From Mastigias papua (taxonomy: Eukaryota > Cnidaria > Scyphozoa > Rhizostomeae > Mastigiidae): DNA of 64,000 bases. Positions 1-17,972 of the stretch are shown here, one piece after another. Every line of letters starts with the position of its first letter. Position 1 is the first letter of the stretch. The stretch lies in NCBI GenBank assembly GCA_964019165.1, contig OZ025276.1, forward strand, positions 6,673,320 to 6,737,319, in the 5' to 3' direction. A program made the position numbers and the translations under genes. Under the pieces are notes generated by a model. It was not told the origin of the DNA. It saw only the letters and a list, made by a program, of their open reading frames with translations, and ran no database searches.

Positions 1-15
1 TGGGGAATCATCAGC

Positions 16-42
16 CTGATGATCCTGCTTAAAGGATGAAAC
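16..42 (+). other. Degenerate hammerhead-like hairpin of a Penelope-like element end
   Basis: CTGATGA (16-22) and GAAAC (38-42) flank a short hairpin in which ATCCT (22-26) pairs with AGGAT (33-37) around a 6-nt loop. This resembles the catalytic-core layout of hammerhead ribozymes found in Penelope-like retroelements. The hairpin consumes the last A of CTGATGA, so the core is not canonical and activity is doubtful. A (TA)n tract follows about 160 nt downstream, as with the other copies in the window. The flanking helix (stem I) cannot be judged because the window begins here. Confidence 0.35.
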
Positions 43-202
43 GCGTCCCTTATTTATAACGCCTTTTTTGTCTTTCTACCTGCAACTGATGTTTGGTTTT
101 ACACTACTACTGCCCTTTGCGAGTAGGGTAATTTCACAATTAATATATATCTATATATGTATAGACACCATCTATCTTTTCTGTAAGATTTTAGCTTTTG
201 AA

Positions 203-402
<200 letters not shown>

Positions 403-985
403 TTAATATTAAATAGCGATACCAGCGATGGAATTTCTTGTGGCTTATTGAGGATCTAACAATCACCGTTTGATATATATGTACCGATGCTGATGTTATT
501 ATCATAAGCGCTTTATAAAGCGGCATTTTTACCGGAGAAGTTTTGATAAAATTCATTGAAAAATATTTGCAAATCTTGCATCTTCCTCTAAAGGGCTCAA
601 TTGGAAAAACCACCTTTGTAATCGAATCTTTTTACGAAGACTAGGCTCAACCAAATTGCATTCTTCAGCGAGTTCTTTTGGCTAATGATTATTGCGATTC
701 TTCAATGAGATTTCCAAGATATCTTTTAGATACGAATAATTGCTTTCATTATCTTGTTCGCAATCGTTATCTTGATCACCAAAGATCCACCGACATGTAA
801 AGCGATGGGAACAGCCTTATTGCTTTAATGGTCATATCTAGATTGGGTGCGAATGGTTGACTTAACGCTTGTAATACAAAGGCAGTAATTCTTAAGTCAC
901 TAGTACCTGAGCTTATATGATATCTTATAGGCTCAGTTTGTTTCGTGCTTTTTAGGTTTCAGAAATGAGAATCTGTTTATACACA
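403..985. other. Non-coding stretch, nothing recognised
   Basis: AT-rich sequence with only short frames and no protein similarity I can recognise on either strand. No splice-bounded exon was apparent. Confidence 0.6.
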
Positions 986-1268
986 TACAATCACTTCCAA
1001 AAGTCCTTGGAACACCTATTGAATAGTGAAGTTTATGTGGCATTAGTACATTTCCGGTCAAATTTAATGGCTACTGATCCCCTCCCCCCTTAGAACAATG
1101 TTGAGGTAAAAGCTTAGTTGCTAGAGTGCTATTTGAGAGCAAATTGACGTGTCTACTGCGAGTAGCCCCTGATTAATTTAACATTGTTCTGAGGGGAGGG
1201 GGGAAGGGGAGTTTGCTCTATGAGTCAAAAGTAATGTAAGTGTTCCAAGGCTTTTGGCAGTGATTGTA
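986..1268. mobile_element. Mariner-like MITE (283 bp, TA target site)
   Basis: The two ends are inverted copies. The left reads TACAATCACTTCCAAAAG; the reverse complement of the right reads TACAATCACTGCCAAAAG. The similarity continues through CCTTGGAACA on both sides. A second, inner inverted repeat (about 1079-1102 with 1180-1203) pairs a C-rich block plus AGAACAATGTT with its complement. The TA dinucleotides at both ends fit a Tc1/mariner target duplication. There is no transposase frame, so it would depend on an element elsewhere. Confidence 0.7.
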
Positions 1269-3398
<2,130 letters not shown>

Positions 3399-3441
3399 AA
3401 CTAAACCTAAGCCGCATCCACAACGTATATAAATTACATAA

Positions 3442-3597
3442 ATAGAATAACCCACAAATATACTATCCTTTAAGTAAACGTTTCGATCAGAATCTTCATC
3501 AGTACTCATGAAACGTTTACTTACTGATCTTCGGTACTGATGAAGATTCTGATCGAAACGTTTACTTAAAGGATAGTATATTTGTGGGTTATTCTAT
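3442..3597. repeat. Perfect 64-bp inverted repeat of a Penelope-like terminal hairpin
   Basis: Arms 3442-3505 and 3534-3597 are exact reverse complements around a 28-nt spacer. Each arm carries a hammerhead-like core. On the + strand CTGATGA is at 3537-3543, a hairpin GAT-TCTG-ATC at 3545-3554 and GAAAC at 3555-3559. The mirror copy is on the - strand at 3480-3502. One extra A separates CTGATGA from the hairpin, so the cores are not canonical. The spacer holds a partial third copy of the GAAACGTTTACTTA segment. (TA)n lies on both outer sides. Confidence 0.85.
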
Positions 3598-3959
<362 letters not shown>

Positions 3960-6246
3960 TGTTTATTTTTTATTTTTATATAGCTTTATAGCAAATATTA
4001 TATATAATTTTTTTAAATTCATTTATATAGAGCATTAAGATCCTCATAGAGGACCGTATTTAAAAGCGCTACCTAAACCTCAAGAATTAATTGGAAAAGA
4101 TCGGAAATATTATGTGTTGTGATTACTGGAAGATAATAGAACAGAGAATCACTAGTGACAAGACTAGAGGATAGAATGTTAGGAAGATCAAGCTATCAAA
4201 TTTAATTTGATTCGCAGGGACGATTTAGCTAATGAGAAGGACATGAAGGTTGCTTTGATTGGCGCCTATGTTGGCCAATGAATGTGACAGCTGAGGACTA
4301 TTTATGTTCAGCCGTTACAGGAAGCCATATTTACATTATAGATATAAGAAAGATAGTTACACAGTAGGGAATTTGAATCCTGTGTTTTCAAGGAGTTATT
4401 GAGACCTTTGATATGTGAATCAAAGGAGTTAACTTTGAAAAATCATTAAAGGTACTGTCTGCACTTATAGTGATAGTTAAGAAATGAGAATTCTGTATGA
4501 TCTCGCAACTAGTTACAACGGAAGACTGGTAACTGGAATACATAGAGTTGCTTGCATTGTATTGGTTGATAATACAGCTCTTAATGGGCGTCTATCGTGA
4601 TATTTCATTATTAATACAAAAGCTATCCAGAAATTTCTACATTGAAGAAATGCATCATATTCAAATCTGGTACTTTGGCTGCTTTTTCAAATGAAAAGGT
4701 CAAGGGAAATTGGATTGACTTAATGCTTTATTGAATGGTCATTTGGACGTGATGCAAATATATGTTTCATGTTGACTATTTGCTGGTGATGAACAACAAT
4801 TGATTGCTATAGTCAGGTACGTAAACATAAATTCCCTTTTCCACCGTCAGTTTTATTTGAGGATCTGTTTGACATGGCCACCTAGAGGAAACTATTTCAT
4901 TTTGTTGAAAAATTTCCTGAGTAACCACTTATCATTTATTAATGTATTAGCCTAGGGCAAAAGACGTTTGTACATGCCTGCATCTTGTGAGAGATATTCC
5001 TCTTTGAAGAGAGCTTTTACACGTTTTATGGTTTTTTACGACATGCATCTAAGAACAGTTTAAAGTGGACACCTAAATGTATCTTTTGGTTCCCAGAATG
5101 TCTCTTCTTGGAAACTTACCTCTTTAATAGCGTACACTGTGTGGTATAGCAAAGTTTTCTTTTTCGCCATACTAAAACTGTTACTAAAACTGAAAATGAC
5201 AAGACCAACAAAAGACGAAGCAGCATAGGAAGTTATAAAGCAAGCTAATGACGAGAGAGTACTCCTGGATCAGAACTTGTCATCGAAAGGCGCGACGGAA
5301 CCTGTATGGGGTTGCACTTCTACCTATCAAAAGTCTGTACGAGCTCCTTCGATTCCCCCTTTATATAGCGATGGAAAACTAACTGTATTGCTAATGAAAG
5401 GACACTGTAAAAGTTGAAGCTGTGGTAAAGGGTAATTTATATCTTTTACAGTTCTTTCGACCAGGCACGATTTCTTTATGATTTGTTACCTTCTGAACGG
5501 TGAAAGTCGAGGGGTTTATCACTCATAGGAAAGTGTAGGAGATTTTTTGGAATTTTTTGTAAAATTTAGTGTGATTTCGTGACTTTCTTCATATTTTGTG
5601 ACTTTGCTTTTGGTTTCTGTAAGTGTTTGGATTTTTGTTCCTGATTCTTGTTATTTTTGTGATTTTTTGTGATGTTCTCACGAAGTGCACTAGATTCTTC
5701 CGAGTGATGTGCCCCTCTGTGAAAGTGATGTATAGGATTACATGATCTTCGATTCTATCGAAGACCCTAAAACCGTAACCAAACTCGGTAAATAGGCTCG
5801 AAATTAAAGCTAAAATCTCAAACCTTGTCTAGCGGACACATTGCTATTGCGAATTCTTTTGTAGGTTCCATTAACTACGCTATTTCGATCGCAAGGCTTG
5901 AAGTAAATGAATAGATAGTGCAAATTTACTACTGGATATAATGCTATGTGTATGAAAATTATGCATCACACCTTGGAGGAGACGCAAAGGTGCAATTGAT
6001 CAAACCCAATTTCTCAACTAGCGTTTTCATGAAGTTATGGTTGGATGGTGGAATAATGTTCTACTGTCTTCAGAACAGGATGAAACTATGTAAAGGATTC
6101 TATTTGATATCAGCTTGGAAACTTCAGCCTTTTATTTTGTCGTCCTACTGTTCATGTTTCTCATATGCAAAATCTTTGGATAGGTCTGGTATGAGGATGC
6201 AAACTGCATGTGTGCACTAAAGAAAAGCTATGAGAAGATAAGCTTG
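3960..6246. other. Non-coding stretch with a degenerate T-rich repeat
   Basis: No convincing exon was found. About 5535-5670 is a loose direct repeat built on GATTTTTTGTG-like units. The frame at 5948-6220 (90 codons) matches nothing I know. Confidence 0.55.
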
Positions 6247-6575
6247 CTTTGAAGAAGAAATCATGTTTGCTTACCTGCTTGCTTGCTTGCTCGCTTACTT
6301 GCTTGCTCGTTTCCTCGCTTGCTTGCTCGCTTACTTGCATGCTTGCTCGCTTGTTTGCTCGCTTGCTTGCTTGCTCGCTTACTTGCTTGCTCGTTTCCTC
6401 GCTTGCTTGCTCGCTTACTTGCATGCTTGCTCGCTTGTTTGCTCGCTTGCTTGTTTGCTCGCTTACTTGCATGCTTGCTTGCTCGCTTGCTCGCTTGTTT
6501 GCTTGCTTGCTTGCTTGTTTGCTCGCTTGTTTGCTCGCTTACTTACATGCTTGAGTGCTTGCTTACATGCTTGTA
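6247..6575. repeat. (TTGC)n-type tetranucleotide array with 84-bp higher-order period
   Basis: CTTG, CTCG and CTTA tetramers repeat for about 330 bp. A variant block containing TTTCCTCG occurs at 6310 and again at 6394, so an 84-bp segment has itself been duplicated. Because the unit length is not a multiple of three and lacks stop codons, all three + frames stay open and give Leu/Ala/Cys-rich reading frames. These are not genes. Confidence 0.93.
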
Positions 6576-7880
6576 AAGTAACCACAGGGGATATTGATAC
6601 TCTCAGTGGGCAAGCTATTCTCTATAGAGTACTTTGGCCTTGCTGTTTTTAACCTGTTTGCAAATAGTTTTTTATCAAAACTATAATTATTCTATATTGG
6701 ATACTCCACAGGATCTTATGCATTTGTTGTAGATTGTTGGATAATCTGTAATATTACGTGAATAATGCCGGTTTAAATGTGGACGGATTGTCTTTACATT
6801 TTGTAGCGACATTAATCGATGTTAGGAATGTTGCAAAGATATCCTATTCTTCCAAAGATTCCTTTATAGTTGAATGCAATTTCAAATATTTCTACCACAG
6901 TTTTTTGAGACTAGTCTTAATGATTCATGTAAAGATGCTCATGAAAAATTTATCGTTTCTCATTGTCATGCACAGAACACAATATTTTAGAACAAATCCT
7001 TACTTTTCTGTGGTTTTCTTTGAGCCTTCCATCTGTAGCAAGTAGCCGGTGATGCCACAGTAAAGTTGCATTTAGTTTAAGGAAAGCAAGTCCAATTTGC
7101 TCTTTTTCTATGGTAAAATGGGTGGAACGTTTGAAATTGGGAATGTTTGAAGGAGTGATACAACAACCAGATTTTGCAATGAATCTCTAGCTCGAAGTCT
7201 AAGCAAGGTGACCTTTATAATTTATTCAAAAGCTAGTGATTTTGTGGTTCCTAGATTATGCATTCTTCAGCATTAATGTTTCATGCTCGTCCTAAACTAT
7301 TTCAGATTCCTCGGAGAATCTTATTCATTGTATGAAAAACACGCAAGAACTGCATTTCCTCAATTTCCAGATAATGTGGTCCTGAATATTGGAGGCAGCT
7401 ATATATTGATTTCACGGCAAAGACCGATATCTTCAGTTTGAAGTATTTTAGATTGAAATTCAATACCGTCCCTATTTGGGTTGAAGCAGAACTGACCAGT
7501 CCGTGTGAATTGCTACAATTTACAATACTTTTGGTTGATCGTGAGCTGCAATTTGTACAAAATTATGAAATATGTAAAAGCTGCTTACAACTTGGAAAAC
7601 GTCTTGCTCATCTTTTCTAGTTAATTTTTTCCGAAATGATATTTTGTCAGGAAATGCTATTGACATCTCTCTTAATTTCTTGGATTTAGAATAGTGTTTT
7701 ATAGCCATATATACTCAGGCCCAGTTACCTCTCTTTTTCACTTCAGACCATGACAAAAATGCACTTTGATTATATTAAATAGCATGCAAAAGGCAAACGA
7801 AATATATGATGACATGTGCACTCCATAAATATACATAAAAATTCATACCTATATACGTTTTTATATATAGATATGCTATC
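6576..7880. other. Non-coding stretch, nothing recognised
   Basis: Only unassigned short frames (up to 95 codons at 6758-7045) and no recognisable repeat or RNA. Confidence 0.55.
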
Positions 7881-9498
<1,618 letters not shown>

Positions 9499-9544
9499 CA
9501 ACCTTATTCGACTTAACCTCGTCAGTATGATGTTAACGGTTATT

Positions 9545-9614
9545 CATTGTAACTTGCCTGATGAGTGTGATCATGTTATGATCATACGAAACAAATTTGT
9601 AGCAACAAACAATG
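9545..9614 (+). ncRNA. Type I hammerhead self-cleaving ribozyme
   Basis: All core elements are present. Stem I pairs TTGC (9554-9557) with GCAA (9602-9605) and CATTGT (9545-9550) with ACAATG (9609-9614), around a 3x3 internal loop (AAC/CAA). CTGATGA is at 9558-9564. Stem II has 9 pairs (9565-9573 with 9579-9587, one G-T) and a 5-nt loop. GAAA is at 9588-9591. Stem III is the short near-palindrome 9591-9600. Position 17 is A9601, so cleavage is predicted just 3' of it. Hammerheads with minimal stem III are known from Penelope-like elements. Its place 46 nt after the element's stop codon supports a role in processing the element's transcript. Confidence 0.85.
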
Positions 9615-9705
9615 AGTTTCTTTGTTTCAAAGTCTTGATACAATTATTGATATATTGCTCCTTAATGTCGAGCACTCTGAAAAGGATATTCTTATCACAA
9701 ATCAA

Positions 9706-12820
<3,115 letters not shown>

Positions 12821-13165
12821 GGGGGGGGGGGTGGACGATGAGAATAAGTGAGAGGTTGGAAAATGCTCTGAAAATACTGATTGGGGTGTTGGAACAAATA
12901 GGGGGATTGGAAAATATCACGTGTGGATACTGCGAAGAACAAGTTAGGAAGACTAATTAACCGTATATTATCAATAGAGTAAAGGAGATTATAATTGTAT
13001 TGTACGCAATTATTAAACAAATTTCTGGTTGTTATCTAGTTAAATGAAAATATTCCCTTGGAAAAACACAATGTCACTGAAAAAATCTTCAAAATTAATA
13101 AACGGGGGTTGGAATAAGTCCGGGGGGTTGGAAAAAATTTCAAAAATCAACAATCGGGGGGGGGG
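12821..13165. repeat. G-run repeat cluster (GGGGG-TTGGAA units)
   Basis: Runs of 5 to 11 G recur at 12821, about 12900, 13085, 13121 and 13155. They are usually followed by TTGGAA and A-rich sequence, so this is a degenerate repeat of about 35-70 bp units. A similar cluster is at 23638-23740. The G runs could form quadruplexes on the + strand. Confidence 0.6.
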
Positions 13166-13568
13166 CGATTATTCGATGATCAGGAGTATTTTCTAATAGC
13201 ATTTATCAGTTAACATTGAGGTATCAATCGGGGAGCGGAGCTTATTGATGAATGATTGCAATACGCATGTTCAAACTGAACCAAAAGATTTAATGCAGGC
13301 TGGCATGATTTGTTGTGTCCTATTTTATATGATTTGACGTCATACTTGATACGATGAATCCAATACTGACACATTCAGTCAAGATGAATTAATGTGAGAA
13401 AATCTTCGCGTGAACTAACTAAATCTCGAAATATTCGTTAGGTTTGCTCAAATACAAGCGTTGTCCAGTGGGTGCGTCGTCTGAACTGAATCTATCACAA
13501 CTTGGTGCGTCATCTTAATCAACTATGTCATAGATTCATTTGTAATGGGAGACAATAACTCTTACTAG
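13166..13568. other. Non-coding stretch, nothing recognised
   Basis: No frame, RNA or repeat could be supported here. Confidence 0.5.
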
Positions 13569-13658
13569 ATCAATCAATTAATCAATCAATCAATCCATCA
13601 ATCAATCCATCAATCAATCCATCAATCAGTCAATCAATCAATCAATCAATCAATCAAG
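13569..13658. repeat. (CAAT)n microsatellite
   Basis: About 90 bp of CAAT tetranucleotide units with a few CCAT, TAAT and CAGT variants. Confidence 0.95.
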
Positions 13659-14557
<899 letters not shown>

Positions 14558-14559
14558 GT

Positions 14560-14632
14560 GGCCCGATAGCTCAGTTGGTAGAGCACCGACGTACAAAGTT
14601 AGGGGTCGCGAGTTCGAATCCCGCTCGGGTCG
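14560..14632 (+). tRNA. tRNA-like SINE head (pseudo-tRNA, anticodon loop position ACA)
   Basis: The 73-nt sequence folds as a full cloverleaf. Acceptor GGCCCGA pairs with TCGGGTC. The D stem is GCTC/GAGC with the box A-like TAGCTCAGTTGG. The anticodon stem has one C-A mismatch, the variable region is 5 nt, and the T arm has loop TTCGAAT (box B-like GTTCGAATC) with one A-C mismatch. The anticodon position reads ACA, which eukaryotic tRNAs essentially do not use. With the mismatches, and about 26 nt of unrelated tail followed by (TA)n, it looks like a tRNA-derived short interspersed element and not a working tRNA. Translated frames through it (AQLVEHR-like) are a familiar annotation artefact. 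The A and B boxes could still serve as an RNA polymerase III promoter. Confidence 0.7.
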
Positions 14633-14654
14633 GCTATTTTCTCGCACTTTCACT

Positions 14655-14658
<4 letters not shown>

Positions 14659-14704
<46 letters not shown>
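14659..14704. repeat. (TA)n tail of the tRNA-like element
   Basis: 46 bp of pure AT, 26 nt after the tRNA-like part. Confidence 0.95.
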
Positions 14705-14707
<3 letters not shown>

Positions 14708-17700
14708 TCTACGTGATTGTTTCATTGAAAGTTGATTGGCAACTTTATGTAGATGATACAAACTAACTTTATTAAAGTAAAAGTCATCTTGATTTAAGAG
14801 AGATAGATGTTTTAAGTAATGACTGTTGAATAAACTCTACAGTCAACAATACAAATTTCTGTTCCATGATTGGTTCACCTCTCTTCCAATGTTCTAGTTG
14901 AAACTTTGATGCTATTGTCTCATGTAGAGTCTCATAAAAGTGTAAAAGGTATCATCGTCATTCAATCTTGAAATTTGTCTCTGATATTAACCCCTTTGAA
15001 ATGATGAAAGTTAGGATATATCTTATGCATTGATTGCTAATCATCCTCATGTCAAAGGCCTTTGATACTTGTTCAGTGCGTAACATGACAAACATTTCTT
15101 ACTTATCATAAACTCCCTTCTATATTATAGAGATCTCTTGAATTATCAACATGTCTAGATGAATGTGCCCATGGCATAGATTGGAATATTGCTAATTAAG
15201 TTATTAATAGGCATGATTTCACCAAGTGCTTATAAATTGGAATCGAGTTAATCAACATCTGTCCTAATTAAGATGATTTAAATCAATTAGAGATAAAGAG
15301 TGCTATTATGCAATGGATTGTCTTGGGAAAAAGCTGAAGACAAAACAGCCAATGAGATTGCATGTGTATAAGATGCAGGAAATAAAAAAAAGCTCTGCGT
15401 GGTGTCGCTTAAGATCTTTCTATCTAAGCCGTACGGTTTTTGCAAAGGGAAATCAAATTATCTTATTTCCAGCATTACACTTTTGAAGCAACCACCAGTC
15501 AAATCGGTTTGTGCCACACTAGTTTGAACTATTTTTAAAGCCATTCGATGGTTCAAGATGCCCGTTGAAGCTGCATAGATGGAGCGAGATTCCGCTATAT
15601 GCAGAAGTCCTATATTGTTCAAGTTGCTAAATTTTGATCAACGTGGCTATAGAAGGAGGGGTATCTCTCTTATGCATTTGGAGACATTCCTTGCAAAATG
15701 TTGTGCAAATTTGTAGCCTGCTAATGCAGAGATTAGTTCGGATATATTGCAGACGATGAGCGTTTTAATTTGTGAATATCGCCTTCTGTTGTCGTGAAGA
15801 AGCTCATTCGGTTGAGGACTGATTTCGCGTTACCATTGTCTATGGAGTGCACGTTTATGCCACACTGCAGGGTGTGCAGGTCAGCTACAGTCTTGTGCAT
15901 TTAAGGAAGGTCAATGTGTTAAACAATGTGGTTATTTGGAGATCACCGTGTGATTATTGTTGAGGTTAGCTAATAGAACATATCGCACTTGTTGGTTAAA
16001 CACTCAAAGCTACAGTCAAGCAACGGGATTGCAACGAGGTTGCAACGAGCCTAGATTTAATGCCTCTTAATTTGTCTCTGCATTTGCAAGATAGCTGCTC
16101 TTATCCGTTGAAACTGATGAAGGAAAGAATTTTTCCGGCGAATACGACTCAGGTACTGAATAGCAGATTCGCAAAGCGCGAAATGCAAGAAGGATATAGC
16201 ATGCTTAATAGTGAGATTTGCGAATTGAAAGGTATATGTGTGTAGCTGTGGTACGATCTTTTTTATTAGCTTCATTTTATTCTTGAACAATTCTTAGTAA
16301 TATAAGACCATCATATCCCATTGGATGGTTCTGACTTTGTTAAAGAAGATATCTTTTATTTCAGATTCAACTTAATTACTGACCTAGTGAACTCAAAACC
16401 TTAACGAAAAGCTCTGGAATCTGGTGTTCGTAGAGAGATTCCGGTACGTCCTAGTGTCTTAAATTTTTCATGCTTTGCTCTATGATATATATCAGAGATT
16501 GATTGTGTTCCTGACAACAATGTCTCTGTCATGAATCAAGGGCTGAGCTGAGTTGAAATTTTTTGTAAATATGCTTATTGCTGTACAGACATCAAGTTGA
16601 AAAGCTTACCATAAGATTTAGTGTTTAAGTTCATAAGATTTCTTTCACTTCAGTTATTTTCTCATAGTTTACCCTACCATTAACAGTATTTAAGTGAACA
16701 TATTTCCGTCCGGTGGACAAGTAACCAAGATGATCTTGTAAAGATGACATTTGTAGACATTTTTCTTATTCGGTAATGCATTTGTCACTGTTGGTGCTAG
16801 CTTGTATGTTGTTGTCCTTCTACTATTGTGCAAACGCCTATGAAAGATATGAGATCTCTAATTATTTAGTCCTAGTTATGAGCTAGACCATATTGCCAAA
16901 GGCTGCGTACGTTTAGGAAAGGCTTATTGCCGGCAGATTGTGTTTGGTAATTCATGTCAGATGTTCGTGGCAAATCTCTATTAAAGTTGCGACATATATG
17001 GGAATCCACGCCGTCTATTGTTACTCAGTATTCAAGTAATTTTAGGGGAAATGTGTTGTGAGATATTGCAAAGAGAATTTGCCTATAAAGGCTGTCTTAA
17101 TGATGTATGTCTACTGTTTCGGTAACTGAGAGATAAACAGTACTACTTATTGGGATTTGGAGCGCACATTCCTAGTAAAGTGAATTGATAGAATTTCACG
17201 TAGTCGCTGAACATGTATGAGTATTCTGAGAGATTGTACAAGTCATATTATCCCATCTATTAGTGCACCTTGTTTGAAGTCGACATAAATAATTATTGAT
17301 GAATTTTATATTGACACTTAGTTATGGTCAGAGTTGATGAATTCTTGAATGAATTAGCAATGAGATTGCATTTGAGATATTGTCTTTTGAAGAATGCATT
17401 CCTATGGCTATAAAAACAGTAGACCAAGACATCTGTTTGGGTTAAGCTTTATTTCTGGCTGATTCTGAAAAGCTGACGATAGTCTTTGACAGTGGTATAA
17501 TTAAACTAACTGTTCTTGCTTACCCTTGGTTTATACCGTAATTTTTGTACAAGTCCTATTCATGAAACTAGAGAATGACTTCAGTTTGTACTTTACACTC
17601 CTTTATTAGGACACACTTTTTTAGAACACCCAGTCTCAATTTGTCAGAAATATTAGAATATACGTAGAACATGCTCAGCCTCCTTCTCATGAGGCATGGT

Positions 17701-17886
17701 CAGAGTATCACGGCTACTGTTGTACTTATGTTTTGCTGCCGCTTATCATTGGGGCCTGCGGACGACCAAATCATCCAATGTCTGTGATTATCTTTTAGGC
17801 TGATTCTTCAATTTTCTGTCTAAAAGCAATGCATAAGAAATGCTTTGATAAATTTGCTGAAGCTCTTTTTCGTAAAGCTTGAGTGG
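14705..17886. other. Non-coding stretch, nothing recognised
   Basis: More than 3 kb without a frame longer than 77 codons. I see no repeat boundary, RNA gene or exon here. Confidence 0.6.
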
Positions 17887-17972
17887 ATGAGCGTCATATC
17901 GAGCGGTTGAATTGAGCTAGGGGCGTTCCTTCACACTCATGCGTGATCGCGCACGTCTCTTTTAAAGGCCTG
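17887..17972. mobile_element. Half copy of the 28.3-kb CAGGCCTTT inverted-repeat element
   Basis: The segment from a CGAGCG block through GATCGCGCACGTCTC to TTAAAGGCCTG aligns with the right half of the element at 28274-28475. The left half and its terminal repeat are missing, so this is a truncated relic. Confidence 0.55.

Noticed and set aside
3480..3559. Calling the 3.5-kb hairpins active hammerhead ribozymes
   Set aside because: One extra A lies between CTGATGA and stem II, stem II has only 3 bp, and stem I pairs for only about 3 bp. They are kept as hammerhead-like.
6161..6652. Leu/Ala/Cys-rich and Ser/Gln-rich frames of about 100-130 codons on both strands
   Set aside because: They are translations of the (TTGC)n array. 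All three plus frames are open at once.
13569..13658. CAAT repeats and other regular arrays as CRISPR-like or telomeric structures
   Set aside because: They are simple tetranucleotide slippage with no spacers, and neither CAAT nor CTAA is a known animal telomere unit.
14560..14632. Functional tRNA-Cys with anticodon ACA
   Set aside because: A34 reading of Cys codons is not used in eukaryotes, two stem mismatches are present, and the sequence is embedded in TA repeats.
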